This document shows, piece by piece, positions 33,201-41,082 of a stretch of 64,000 bases of DNA. The translations under genes were made by a program, and so were the position numbers. Each line of letters begins with the position of its first letter. The stretch's first letter is position 1. The stretch is from assembly GCA_949775045.1 (NCBI GenBank), contig OX459102.1, positions 9,519,738-9,583,737 on the forward strand, written 5' to 3'. The notes beneath the pieces were generated by a model. The model saw only the letters and a program-made list of their open reading frames with translations. It was not told the DNA's origin and searched no databases. Source of the stretch: Metridium senile (Eukaryota; Cnidaria; Anthozoa; Actiniaria; Metridiidae).

Positions 33201-34966
33201 TCATTATCATCACCATCATTACCATCATCATCATCATAATTATTGTCATCGTCATCTTCACCATCATAATCATGTCATTATCATCACCATCATTACCATC
33301 ATCATCATCATAATTATTGTCATCGTCATCTTCACCATAATCATGTCATCATCATCACCATCATTACCATCATCATCATCATCATCATAATTATTGTCAT
33401 CGTCATCTTCACCATCATAATCATGTCATTATCATCACCATCATTACCATCATCATCATCATAATTATTGTCATCGTCATCTTCACCATAATCATGTCAT
33501 CATCATCACCATCATTACCATCATCATCATCATCATCATAATTATTGTCATCGCCATCTTCACCATCAACATCGTCATGTCATCACCATCACCATCATAA
33601 CCATCATCATCATCATAATTATTTTCATTACCATCATCATTATAATTATTGTCATCGTCATCTTCACCATCATCATCATCACTATCATTACCAGCATCTT
33701 TATCATAAAAATCGTCATTCTCATAATTACTGATGCTCAATCTCTGGATTATTTTATAAATTTTAAGCTTTTCCTTATTTCCACAGTGGCGAGGGAATAA
33801 CATTCAAGCCAAAAACCTTAAGCCAAATGCAGAGCATCCAAGTCGAGCGAATGTCATCAGACAAGGGTGATGAGATGCTGAAGGCAAAGAATGGTAAAAT
33901 GATGGTTGGGAATGACTATGCCAGCGATTTCTTGTCCATTAGCCCCCATGCGCTTAAAACAGACAAGCAATTCGAGGTCAAGATGGGCTACAAGAAGGGA
34001 GTTACCGATGATATTGAAGTGTATCGTTCAGATGATGACGAAGGATTAAGGACGTGGTATAGGGTAGATGCTACCACTTCATCGGAGGAGAACATGGTCA
34101 AGTTTGAAACTAACAAAGGTATAGATAATATGCAGAGACAGTTTGAGAATATTGAACTGTTAGTCTCGTTGTCCATGTCTTTGTTGTTGTGTTTATTGTT
34201 GTTGTCGATGATGTTATTATTATTGTTGTTGTTGTTGTCGATGTTGTTTTATTATTCATTCATTTATTTATTAATTCGTTCATTGTCATATATTTATTCA
34301 TTTTTCAATTGATTCATGCGTTTGTTCGTTTATTCATTAGTTCATTCTTTCATTTATCGATCCATTCATTTATCCATTCATCAACTACACCATCCTTAAG
34401 AAGTCCATTTATTCATTCATTTATTCATTCATCTATCCATCAATTTAGTCATGTAGTCATCCATCCATTTATTTTTCAACTCATTAACTTACCCATTCAT
34501 ACATTTGTTCATCTACTAACACATCCATTAAGCAGTCCATTCATCCATTTATTCATTCATCCGTCCATCTATTCATCCAACCATTCATCCATCCATGTAT
34601 TCATTTGTCAATTCATCCATCCATTCATTCAACCAACTACCTATCCAATCATTAATTCTTTCATTCATTCATTCATTCTTTCATTCATTCACTATGTTAT
34701 TTTTTTGTTTAATATTTTTCCCCTCCACTTTTCATACCCTTCCCACTTCCCACTTCGTAACTCCTCTTTCTATTTGTCCAGGTGGTGTTTACGTTGCTCG
34801 TACTGTCACAAACAAAGGCGCCATAGCTGGTATTGTGTGTGCTATTCTCTTTATCGTTCTTTTAGTGGGTGGTTCAGTCCTTTACTTCCGTCGAAGACCG
34901 GAGAAACTAGCACGTGTTAGATCCTGTTTCTCTAACTGTGGTAGATCTTTTAGTAGACAGGTTTAA
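14952..34966 (+). CDS. DD3-3: DD3-3-like secreted/type I membrane glycoprotein, 15 exons
   Basis: Exons: 14952-15022, 15731-15784, 18517-18603, 18671-18766, 22003-22059, 22529-22610, 24003-24119, 25302-25460, 26730-26932, 27354-27608, 28653-28823, 30299-30522, 31729-31945, 33787-34118, 34782-34966. Total 2310 nt, 769 aa, in phase throughout. Residues 1-16 form a signal peptide ([16 protein letters not shown]). The mature start [19 protein letters not shown], then [13 protein letters not shown], the Cys-rich block around [33 protein letters not shown] and [20 protein letters not shown] are the family blocks I recall from Dictyostelium DD3-3 and its animal homologues. Residues about 722-744 form one membrane span ([20 protein letters not shown]) followed by FRRR and a 25-aa basic cytoplasmic tail. 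Biochemical function is unknown to me. Introns are large and repeat-filled; exons 3 and 12 have duplicated acceptors and a miniature element abuts the exon 12 donor. Confidence 0.88.
16050..16243. mobile_element. Inverted-repeat element in DD3-3-like intron 2
   Basis: The arm ggtcgataattagcatgcgt then atatccagttctgg is mirrored by ccagttct-type complement at 16186-16221 (actggatatacgcacgctaa, then ttatcgacc). The outer gggcct/aggccc pair closes the fold. No coding. Confidence 0.75.
16265..16393. mobile_element. Second inverted-repeat element, adjacent
   Basis: The arms cttattaacccagcgggagg, tctgtacaggagaatctt and aagattctcctgtacaga...ttaataag are complementary. It lies about 20 bp from the preceding element. 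The stretch 16394-17600 after it shows no supported gene; its ORFs lack splice or homology support. Confidence 0.7.
17608..17718. mobile_element. gcctggatagc-family MITE, left end missing
   Basis: Contains gcgctatccaccggataaat, ggataaaatctataaaaaat and tatccacccttcgtaccacc ending at ggcccc, matching the element at 19212-19353 without its left terminus. Confidence 0.75.
17740..18400. repeat. CATT/CATC tetranucleotide minisatellite
   Basis: Degenerate attcattcaaccatccattc-type units in DD3-3-like intron 2, running up to the duplicated exon 3 acceptor. Confidence 0.95.
18361..18527 (+). repeat. Tandem-duplicated 3' splice site of DD3-3-like exon 3
   Basis: 18361-18437 and 18451-18527 are diverged copies (period 90) that each run from ccattcatccaaccat through a pyrimidine tract to gtttag|GTTATTTGATT. 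The downstream acceptor (18516) gives the family sequence RLFDSQNNN. The upstream acceptor (18426) is intact and opens the same frame, adding 30 mostly hydrophobic residues. Confidence 0.9.
18783..18900. mobile_element. One-armed copy of the gtccccttc MITE
   Basis: Reads gtccccttcgcatttccctg, then cttgcaatgatagagacacg. It matches one arm and the loop of the complete element at 37460-37671; the second arm is absent. Confidence 0.75.
19212..19353. mobile_element. Complete gcctggatagc-family MITE
   Basis: The ends ctggggccggttgtacgtag and the complementary ctacggacaaccggccccag enclose gcgctatccaccggataaat and its inverted partner. This is the most complete of four copies in the window. Confidence 0.85.
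19376..21969. mobile_element. 2.6-kb non-autonomous DNA transposon in intron 4
   Basis: The terminal inverted repeats share caggtggtgtttccactgcg then accgcaatgcat (19376-19407 and 21938-21969). The direct repeat ACTTAGTTG flanks the element (19367-19375, 21970-21978), compatible with an 8-bp hAT duplication plus one chance match or a 9-bp Mutator-like one. The longest internal ORFs (64-80 aa) show no transposase. Its right end lies only 33 bp before DD3-3-like exon 5, whose pyrimidine tract and acceptor are intact. Confidence 0.85.
20664..20773. repeat. Two adjacent palindromes inside the 2.6-kb element
   Basis: ggatccagaaacagt and actgtttctggatcc form a hairpin with an ~20-nt loop. It is followed directly by the palindrome aataggctaacattaaatgt/tagcctatt at 20745-20773. 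Confidence 0.8.
22121..22470. repeat. About 110-bp tandem repeat in DD3-3-like intron 5
   Basis: Three and a half copies of a unit with agtctttctcaagactacac, acccagatgatcacaattca and ccatcattacttacacctgg. The same family is inverted at 12940-13115. Confidence 0.9.
22645..23225. mobile_element. 581-bp element with ~80-bp inverted repeats, intron 6
   Basis: The left arm begins ttactgcaattttcacaaac then atgcgaactcc and includes ttcgcttccgtcaatcaaac. The right arm carries the complements gtttgattgacggaagcgaa and ggagttcgcatgtttgtgaa. I cannot define a target duplication. No transposase ORF. Confidence 0.75.
23529..23926. mobile_element. hAT-like MITE with 8-bp target duplication
   Basis: The ends cccgggggggtactcc and ggagtac(c)n-ggg are inverted repeats. 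Flanked by TGTTTAAC on both sides (23521-23528, 23927-23934). The interior carries about six gtcata(a)acagggta motifs. 398 bp, in DD3-3-like intron 6. Confidence 0.85.
24430..24725. repeat. AT-rich tandem repeat ending in a (TTA)n retroelement-like tail
   Basis: Units of tatacatagaacaatagataactt type run to about 24650. They are followed by gcgccattgagctcccggaa, atggcgctataaaaatg and (TTA)n (24660-24725), which looks like the 3' end of a SINE or LINE. Confidence 0.65.
25003..25230 (+). mobile_element. tRNA-derived SINE-like element
   Basis: ggatggcacagttggctagtg resembles a tRNA 5' end with an A box (TGGCACAGTTGG). A degenerate B box (gacttcaattcc) follows about 45 bp on, with a cgcatcctttttt end. 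A further ~150 bp could be the SINE body. Not an intact tRNA gene. Confidence 0.5.
25461..26690. repeat. 37-bp tandem repeat and GATGGT tracts in intron 8
   Basis: It starts just after the DD3-3-like exon 8 donor. The core (about 25616-26410) is a 37-bp unit gtagtaatatagtaatggtg then gtgattatagtaatgat, roughly 21 copies, flanked by (GATGGTGGT)-type tracts. Open frames in it are periodicity artefacts. Confidence 0.95.
26955..27325. repeat. CTC/CTT polypyrimidine tract in intron 9
   Basis: Almost pure pyrimidine on the + (coding) strand for about 370 bp between the exon 9 donor and the exon 10 acceptor. The Glu/Lys-rich ORFs on the complement have no other support. Confidence 0.9.
27623..28052. 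mobile_element. Large fold-back MITE in intron 10
   Basis: Arms of about 130 bp: left agctacggtaatacgagcaa, then attcgtccaacttgtctcgc; right carries the complements gcgagacaagttggacgaat and gttaccgta. It starts 15 bp after the exon 10 donor. ORFs in it are translations of the arms. Confidence 0.85.
28346..28545. mobile_element. ggcgcatttgtac-family element, copy 1
   Basis: Shares ggcgcatttgtac, the (g/c)caatagcatttttctg-type core, aatgcgcc and agtacagcggt in the same order as the fuller element at 35099-35600. Confidence 0.7.
28829..29460. repeat. (CAA)n/(CAG)n compound microsatellite in intron 11
   Basis: It begins immediately after the exon 11 donor (28824) and runs about 630 bp, mostly CAA with CAG, CAT and GTAACAA interruptions. 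Poly-Asn or poly-Leu/Val ORFs in it are artefacts. Confidence 0.97.
29563..30309 (+). repeat. Five tandem copies of the exon 12 acceptor separated by (TCA)n
   Basis: Each cassette is gactccatgtta, ttatatttccag, then ATGGACAGGTTCTAATACC and AATCCTAACAATAAC, i.e. polypyrimidine tract, 3' splice site and the first codons of exon 12. The acceptor-exon borders are 29791/29792, 29908/29909, 30047/30048, 30159/30160 and 30298/30299. Only the last is followed by the rest of the exon. Copies 1 and 3 read ATAGAC instead of ATGGAC, which gives a TAG stop in the splice frame. (TCA)n tracts of variable length separate them. Confidence 0.93.
30531..30702. mobile_element. Fold-back MITE abutting the DD3-3-like exon 12 donor
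   Basis: Arms caaacggcttcaacatttgc then ttcaacatcc and their complement ending gttgaagccgtttg. The direct repeat GTATTTAC flanks it (30523-30530, 30703-30710). The left copy is the first 8 nt of intron 12, so the target duplication includes the 5' splice site. Confidence 0.75.
30776..30895. mobile_element. gcctggataaagc-family MITE, fourth copy
   Basis: Begins ggggccagttgtacgaagcc and includes tttatccggtggatagtgct; it is diverged at the right end. Confidence 0.8.
31050..31640. repeat. (CTCCCTCCCTTTTT)n minisatellite in intron 12
   Basis: About 590 bp of pyrimidine-only units. The complement has repeated GGGAGGGAG blocks, compatible with G-quadruplex or triplex structures. The Gly/Arg/Glu/Lys ORFs on the complement have no other coding support. 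Confidence 0.95.
32317..32698. mobile_element. 382-bp MITE with 6-bp target duplication, intron 13
   Basis: The ends gagggtcctgaagggg and its complement ccccttcaggaccctc are perfect 16-bp inverted repeats. Flanked by CTTTAA (32311-32316, 32699-32704). The interior has tandem cacaggaagcccaaacatta and aatcccaatcccaatggaca motifs. Confidence 0.85.
32706..32922. mobile_element. Second MITE, 8 bp from the first
   Basis: The left end ggctaggtttacacgggacc, with gaccggtc inside, and the right end ggtaccgtgtaaacgtagcc are imperfect inverted repeats. Confidence 0.75.
32980..33720. repeat. TCA-rich minisatellite, about 75-bp units, intron 13
   Basis: Repeated attattgtcatcgtcatctt, caccatcataatcatgtcat and tatcatcaccatcattacca blocks up to the exon 14 acceptor region. 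Confidence 0.95.
34250..34700. repeat. ATTC/ATCC minisatellite in intron 14
   Basis: Degenerate tetranucleotide tracts like those at 9650-10020 and 17740-18400; the long + strand frame through them is an artefact. Confidence 0.9.
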
Positions 34967-35098
34967 AACTGGACTGACAGGTTACAAAAACCCGTTAGAC
35001 CGGAATGAATCGGACTTCCTCGGTATGAAGGGATATGGTAAATCTTTATGACTTTAAAATTAGATTGCAAAGCAGACTGTAGTTTTACGCAAAAACAT

Positions 35099-35600
35099 CG
35101 AATACTCTAGGTCCGTGTTATCTAGCACCGCTGTACTGTTTGTACAGGAGGCGCATTTGTACTGATATATATAACCTCCAATCATGTGCAAAATACCTTA
35201 GGACGTTATCTGTTTTTTACATGAAAAATATTTCAACGTCATTTTCCCGTTTCCCTCTCTCCCGTATCAATGTTGAGTTTTTGGAATGTGAAACGGTTGT
35301 CATTTGAAAGACCAATCAACATTGCCCAGGGGGGAAGGGGGTTTGCAAATCAAATTAATACATCTTGTATATTTTTTAAAACTCAAACAAAAACGCTCAT
35401 AAAAATGTGACAATGTCCCAACAATATTTGTCGATTCAGCCAACACTCAAATATGTTTTCTATTGCTAAGCGATAGCATTTTTTTTTGCTTTGCTTTGCG
35501 TTTGTGAATATTTTAACATCAAATTTGGGATTAGCCTTTGCTAATGCGCCTCTTGTCAACATGTACAGCGGTACTTGGTAACGTGAAACTGGAGTATCGA
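35099..35600. mobile_element. ggcgcatttgtac-family element, copy 2
   Basis: Ends of about 55-60 bp are imperfect inverted repeats: left cgaatactctaggtccgtgt then caccgctgtac and aggcgcattt; right aatgcgcc, gtacagcggt and gagtatcga. Downstream of the DD3-3-like gene; related to 28346-28545. Confidence 0.75.
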
Positions 35601-35699
35601 CAACTTCACTTATGATTGGTGGCAGACGCATGGAATTGAGGCTAGAATGACACACACCAACTTTCCACGACAACCACCCCTCCCTACTCATTTTCTACG

Positions 35700-36160
35700 T
35701 TTGTCCTCAACTAGCCAACACTACTTTTATTCGAATTTCAGCTCGCTTTGTCAGAATTCTTGCGTAAAAATAGGGACTGTTTTGCAGTCGAATCCAAAAT
35801 ATATTTTACTTAATCATATTTTATAAAAAAAATAACATGATAGATTTTATATCAAAACATTAAACAAACCTTTATAAATAATCGACAAATAATGAGAAAA
35901 ATATACACTCGATCACAAATACATTAATTGAACAAGATTTTGATATATACACATTTAAAGGAAAAACGGAAGAACGTCTGTTTTCTCAGGCTAGTCAGTC
36001 TGATGCTTGCGTCAAGATTTCTAGATCTCCAAAACGTTGTTCAACATAAACCGTTTTCGCACAAGAGGACGGAGCAATCGTTCGTAAATTTGGTTCGTCG
36101 TATGTGAATTCAACAAAATTAGACGATTTTTTCTTCTCAAATTGTGTTCGTCCCATTTTC
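35700..36160. other. No gene seen
   Basis: AT-rich sequence. It includes the end of a fold-back family (35974-35993, see the element at 6949) and an ORF on the minus strand (35995-36183) without splice or family support. Confidence 0.4.
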
Positions 36161-36165
36161 ACACC

Positions 36166-36280
36166 AGACGATTTGTCCGTCATAAGACGATTTGTGCGTC
36201 ATAAACGATGTGTCCGTCATAAGACGATTTGTGCGTCATAAGACGATTTGTCCGTCATAAGACGATTTGTCCGTCTTTTA
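36166..36280. repeat. 18-bp tandem repeat
   Basis: About six copies of acgatttgtccgtcataag with C/G alternation at one site. Directly abutting units without spacers, so not a CRISPR array. Confidence 0.9.
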
Positions 36281-36527
36281 GTGTGAAAACGCCTATTACC
36301 ATTAATCTTTAATTTTCTTACACAAATACACTGTCACTGGATATCATTGTGCAATTTTATTTTCGTATATCGATCAGATTGTACTTATTTACAGCAGACA
36401 GCAATAAATGATAATGGCTATGAATACTTTTCAATAATATAATAATAATGATGAATTCCTTAGTATCGTACGATTTGTTTTGTCCTTCCTCTTTGTTTTA
36501 GTTTTTCTTCTTTCTTTCCTCGATCCT

Positions 36528-36840
36528 TCCTTCCTTTTTACCTACATACTTACTTACTTACCCACTTACTTACCTACTTACTAAATGACTTACTATACCT
36601 ACTTATTTACCTACTTACATACCTACTTACTAAATTACTTACTTTTTGACTTACCTACCTAGGCCTACTTACGTAACTACTTACTTATTTACCTACTTAC
36701 TAAACTACTTACTTGCCTACCTACCTACCTACTTACTTACTAAATTGCTTACTTGCTTACTTACCTAGTTACTTTCCTATAATTTTGTTCCTTCCTTCTT
36801 CCTTCCTTCCTTCCTTCCTACCTTCCTCTCTTTTTCTTCC
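36528..36840. repeat. CTTA/CCTA and CTTC simple repeats
   Basis: ttacctacttacttac tracts pass into ccttccttcc. No gene. Confidence 0.9.
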
Positions 36841-37044
36841 TCGTAAGATTTGTTTCCCAATTGGTGCATTTTTCAATAGCTCTTGTGATATAATATGTTG
36901 TGCGTCTTTCTATTTGAGTTCAAACTATGATTATGCATGTCAGAAGGAACTTGTGTTCCTCTAAATATATATATGGCTGAATTGAGTCTGATTTTTTTTA
37001 AATCTTCTCAAAAGCATTATTCCATGAACCGAAATCTTCAGCTT

Positions 37045-38030
37045 TCACAACTTTTCGTCACAGCGGTAAAATAGATACATTTTGTCTTTGATTGCTACAT
37101 ATCCCTGTATGAAGTCGACCTTCCATCCATCGTGAAGACCGCTTTGTAATCCTGGAACTGGAACAAAGAAATACCAGAACATGAGGAGGCATTAAACACA
37201 TCCCATGACACTTTGCGTGGAACAAATTATATAGGGGGATTAGACATATTCCATAACACTGCCCATAGCGCTAATACATTGGTGCCTCTATTAAGCGGTC
37301 ACCCTCGGGACTTTCCAAAGTGGCCGCTTAATAGAGGTTGGCCGCTAAATAGAGGTATAGAATAGGTATAGGAATAGATTTGGGACTTTTTATTGTGGCC
37401 GCCTAATAGAGCTAGGGTGACCGCTTAATGGGTGACCGCTTAATAGAGGTACCACTGTAGTCCCCTTCACAGTTCCCTGCGCCCTTTTGAAAGGTAGCCG
37501 GGCCTTTGGATCGAAGTGAGACGAACGTTGGCTTGCAATGATAGAGACCTTCTAATACCTTGCCGGACAATTATTCACGTGTCTCTATCATTGCAAGCTC
37601 AACGATTGTCTCGCTTCGATGCTAAGGCACGGCTACCTTTAAAGATGGCGCAGGGAACTTTGAAGGGGACATGTTTACATATGTATATTGCCTACACCAG
37701 CCCCGGCCCATTGAGTTATATTAGAGGAGCTAATGATTAATTATGTACCCACAATTCCATCCCATCCAATTAAATCTCCCTTTCAATCAGCTTACCTTCA
37801 AAAAGAAATTTAAAGCAATAACTATATCGCCTCGATGTGTTAATCGCCGATTTACTGAGGAACATTGGAATGGAGATCTTCCCGTAAGCAAAATGTAGAG
37901 ACATTGATTCCACCTCATTTGGAGAGAGAGCTCCTCTCGGGTCTGTGTTATTGACCCTCGGGCGTCTTTCGGGATTTGGAGAAGCAGCTACACTCAGATA
38001 CAATAGTACAAAAACACCAAGAAATCTCAT
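37045..38030 (-). CDS. Small secreted protein, two coding exons, 115 aa
   Basis: Exons 37796-38030 and 37045-37157 join in phase (235 + 113 nt). The protein starts MRFLGVFVLLYLSVAAS, a clear signal peptide, with likely cleavage near residue 17, then PNPERRPRVNNTDPRGALSP. The mature part has only two cysteines (YSYCFKF and FYRCDEKL at the C terminus), which could form one disulphide. I do not recognise the family. ATG 38030 is chosen because the exon begins two bases upstream at a strong acceptor (ctatttcag, 38033), which implies a 5' untranslated exon; the in-frame ATG at 38051 would be intronic. The second exon has tandem acceptors 6 bp apart (starts 37157 or 37151), both in phase, so isoforms with FEVPGLQ or FEGLQ are possible. 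Two abutting miniature elements fill the intron. Confidence 0.7.
37277..37457. mobile_element. Mariner-like MITE, TA target duplication
   Basis: The left end cattggtgcctctattaagc and the complement of the right end (cagtggtacctctattaagc) form the terminal repeats, with TA on both sides (37275-37276, 37458-37459). 181 bp, in the intron of the small secreted-protein gene. Confidence 0.85.
37460..37671. mobile_element. Complete gtccccttc MITE, abutting the previous one
   Basis: Arms gtccccttcacagttccctg, then cttgcaatgatagagac, mirrored by gtctctatcattgcaag and cagggaactttgaaggggac. It starts directly at the TA of the mariner-like element. A half copy lies at 18783-18900. Confidence 0.85.
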
Positions 38031-38161
38031 GTCTGAAATAGAGACATACACAATTTAAAGCCGCTGTGAACTTCTCAGTATTCTCATTAGAAGGTATACA
38101 CGAGCTTCCTTCTTTACAGTCTATTCATCGCCTGATGAAGACTTGCAGTAGCAGTCTAAAT

Positions 38162-38453
38162 CACAGGTAGCCCAAGCTCACTATCTGTGGTCTTATAAGT
38201 CTTATATGGGAGAATATACCCGGATTTTTAAAAAATACAACATTTCTTGTCAAGGGAAAGAAAATTTTCCACTACTCGCTCAAAACTGCTCCAAATGGCC
38301 TGAAATTTCACAGGAAGTCAAAGTAAAACACAAGAAACAAGCAAGAACGTTTAGTTCTATTATTTATACAAATTTTGTATATTTTGAAAATCCGCGTATA
38401 TTCTCCCATATATGGTTTATAAGACCACAGATAGTGAGCTTGGGCTACCTGTG
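38162..38453. mobile_element. 292-bp MITE with ~60-bp inverted repeats
   Basis: Left cacaggtagcccaagctcac then tatctgtggtcttataa; right carries the complement ending gagcttgggctacctgtg. The ORFs across it are arm translations. No clear target duplication. Confidence 0.85.
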
Positions 38454-38832
38454 TCTGAACGTCGCGGTCCAAACCTTCGACATTCGTGATACAAATAAAT
38501 AACATACTATTTATCTCGATAGCTGCTATTTTAGTTACATGCCAATGGTTTTATCAATGGTTTCACTGAGTCGAGGCTTTCGGGCCAAGGTTCTGTTTTT
38601 GCCTAAGACCCGTGACTTGAATCCATTGTTTAAAAATATTTTCATATAATTACAATAACAGCTATCCACGATAAGTAATCTCTATAATTTTATACTCAAT
38701 ATTGGTTCAACACAATGCCAGCTGTTGAATGACCAAAAGATTTGTAGTTTGATCGAGTGCTGTTTCTTTTTGATTTAAAGGGTTTTTTCCATGCAATATA
38801 TATTAAGGACTATGACCTTGGAGAAGTAACCC

Positions 38833-38878
38833 TTTTTTATACTCCGACGAAGGGCTAAAGCTCGAAACGTCAGTAAAT
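38833..38878 (+). ncRNA. Degenerate hammerhead-ribozyme-like motif, copy 1
   Basis: tactccgacgaagggctaaa then gctcgaaacgtcagta. It can be read as helix I (TACT/AGTA), core C-CGACGA (U4 replaced by C), a short helix II (GGGC/GCTC), GAAA and the cleavage triplet GTC. An alternative simple GACG/CGTC hairpin is possible. Expected inactive because of the core change. Confidence 0.35.
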
Positions 38879-38896
38879 TAGTTAAGTTAACCCTTT

Positions 38897-39453
38897 TTAC
38901 GGTGTTACAAATTTCATTGTATTACCTATCATTTATATCAAACACCGACGCAGCCTATACTAGTTTACTCGCTAGTTTCTATTCTATTTTTTACGGTGTT
39001 ACAAATTTCATTCTATTACCTATCATTTATATCAAACACCGACGCAGCCTATACTAGTTTACTCGCTAGTTTCTATTCTATTTTTTACGGTGTTACAAAT
39101 TTCATTCTATTACCTATCATTTATATCAAACACCGACGCAGCCTATACTAGTTTACTCGCTAGTTTCTATTCTATTTTTTACGGTGTTACAAATTTCATT
39201 CTATTACCTATCATTTATATCAAACACCGACGCAGCCTATACTAGTTTACTCGCTAGTTTCTATTCTATTTTTTACGGTGTTACAAATTTCATTCTATTA
39301 CCTATCATTTATATCAAACACCGACGCAGCCTATACTAGTTTACTCGCTAGTTTCTATTCTATTTTTTACGGTGTTACACATTTCATTCTATTACCTATC
39401 ATTTATATCCAACACCGACGCAGCCTATACTAGTTTACTCACTAGTTTCTATT
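38897..39453. repeat. 94-bp tandem repeat, six copies
   Basis: The unit starts ttacggtgttacaaatttca and includes atcaaacaccgacgcagcct, then agtttactcgctag. Copies begin at 38897, 38991, 39085, 39179, 39273 and 39367 and are nearly identical. They follow the hammerhead-like motif; single fragments occur at 5308-5463 and 43886-43926. Confidence 0.95.
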
Positions 39454-39702
39454 TAACCGACTACATACATCATTGTTTTACCCATGGCCCTTAATCCTTG
39501 TTCCCATAGAGCAGATTTCGTATGACTGTGAAAACTTCAGTGCCGTGTACTGACGTGCATTGCCGCGACCGTGATGTTTCTAGAACTTTTTGGCCGCGTG
39601 CCTTGCCGTGCCTTGACCGCGTTCGTGAGCTTTTTATAGTCAAACGAAAATTGCTGTACAATCTCAGCTATCGTAGCGAGGCTTTAAAGAAGTATAGGCC
39701 TT

Positions 39703-39930
39703 AGTTCAGATGTCGAACTGTTGCCGCGTCGAATCTAATTGCCTTTGAGGCAATCGGCTAAGAAAAGGCCGATAACTACCATGATATAAGATATCAGCTC
39801 TTTTGCTTAGTGCCAGGAGACGATGTGTGTTAAGTTTGGTCGACATACTTCTACTAGTTTCGAGGAAAACAGCGCCAGAACTCAACGACAATTAGATTCG
39901 ACGCGACAATTCAATGTTCTGAACTGGGCC
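39703..39930. mobile_element. Fold-back element with gcgtcgaatctaattg ends
   Basis: Left cagatgtcgaactgttgccg then cgtcgaatctaattg; right caattagattcgacgcgaca then attcaatgttctga. Imperfect inverted repeats, no transposase. Open frames across 39522-39891 are not supported as genes. Confidence 0.65.
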
Positions 39931-39951
39931 TTTCGGGCCTGGTTCCCAAAT

Positions 39952-40065
39952 ATTCGCTACGTTCGCTACGTTCGCTACGTTCGCTACGTTCGCTACGTTC
40001 GCTACGTTCGCTACGTTCGCTACGTTCGCTACGTTCGCAACGTTCACCACGTTCGCTACGTTCGC
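39952..40065. repeat. 9-bp tandem repeat (TTCGCTACG)n
   Basis: About a dozen copies of ttcgctacg, the last few diverged (ttcgcaacg, ttcaccacg). It encodes a VRY repeat in one frame but has no gene context. Confidence 0.95.
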
Positions 40066-40646
40066 CGAAAATCATGTTTGGCTATCAGAATACAGCTCAG
40101 AGTTCTTTGCTATTGAAACAACATCGACAATTAATGATTTTTATATGCTCAGCTATATTTCATCCAATTTAACATTCAGTCATGACCAGCAGTGATATTT
40201 TTATCATTTCACAAAAACGAAAGCGCTATCAAAGCGATCCTGGCGATCGTAGCGATTATAGGGGAACAATGGTGTTAATAGCTTTCACAAAGAAGCCCGT
40301 GCTTTGTATTAAAAATAACGCCAGAAACAGTGGTCAGTAAAGCAACTGAATTGATCTTTAACAATTCCTATATACGGAAGAACTCGGAAAAACCAACTTG
40401 AAATTAATTATATACAGTATCCACGCAAGTAAACGGAAGGTCTTGGAAAACATACCGTTTTCAAATTAACTGCCGTTTTCAAATTAATTGACTTCCACTC
40501 TCTTACTATTGAATTTACTTGAAGTTCTCTACCAATTTGGGGGTTCAAGTCCCATCTAGAACGGATCAGTCAGCCTCTTTTTTATTTTTCTCGAAAGTAT
40601 AATTTTCTAAATTTGAAAACAACCTGAATTAAAAATTGGAAACGCT

Positions 40647-40690
40647 TTTTTTACTCCGACGAAGGGCTAAAGGTCGAAACGTCAGTAAAG
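40647..40690 (+). ncRNA. Degenerate hammerhead-ribozyme-like motif, copy 2
   Basis: tttttactccgacgaagggc then taaaggtcgaaacgtcagta. Helix I can extend to TTTACT/AGTAAA. Helix II has one mismatch and the same U4-to-C core change. It is followed by ttacggtgttacacatttca, the start of the 94-bp unit, so both copies belong to one element. Confidence 0.35.
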
Positions 40691-40741
40691 TTAAGTTAAA
40701 AATTTTTTTACGGTGTTACACATTTCATTCTATTACCTATC

Positions 40742-41082
40742 AAATTATTTAATGGTAACATTATCTACTTTCGTCTCGCTTATAAACGCAGGGATTTAAT
40801 CAGGATAATATTATGTGCAAGAACTTTACTTATCAAAGTTCAAACTGAGTTTTCTCGAAAGTTTAGGTTTTCTAAACTTTAAAATACTCATTCTAAAAAC
40901 AATTATTTAATGTTAAACTTACCTGCTTTCTTGCTTATAAACGCAGGGATTTAATCAGGATTCTAATATGTGCAGTAACTTTACTTCTCAAAGTTCAAAC
41001 TGGTTCTTCTGCTATGTGTTGCTCTCTTCAATGTTTTGTGTTTATAATCAATGAGTAGGATCAGTGTCTCTCGTATATATAC
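40742..41082 (-). promoter_or_regulatory. Candidate TATA promoter and leader exon, with decayed duplicate
   Basis: On the minus strand TATATATA (41074-41081) is followed about 30 bp on by sequence ending at a consensus donor (gcag|GTAAGT, border 40923/40922). This could be the untranslated first exon of the small secreted-protein gene, whose coding exon starts at an acceptor 2.9 kb away. 40742-40852 is a diverged copy of 40905-41010 in which the donor GTAAGT has become ATAATG. Linkage is inference. Confidence 0.3.

Noticed and set aside
36166..36280. Regular short repeats that could suggest a CRISPR array
   Set aside because: The 18-bp units abut without spacers, the context is a eukaryotic gene, and there are no cas genes.
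39522..39891. Short ORFs on both strands
   Set aside because: They lie in or beside a fold-back element and a 9-bp tandem repeat, without splice or domain support.
40531..40560. tRNA T-arm and B-box-like sequence (gggggttcaagtcccatct)
   Set aside because: No A box, anticodon arm or acceptor partner is found upstream, so at most a tRNA or SINE remnant.
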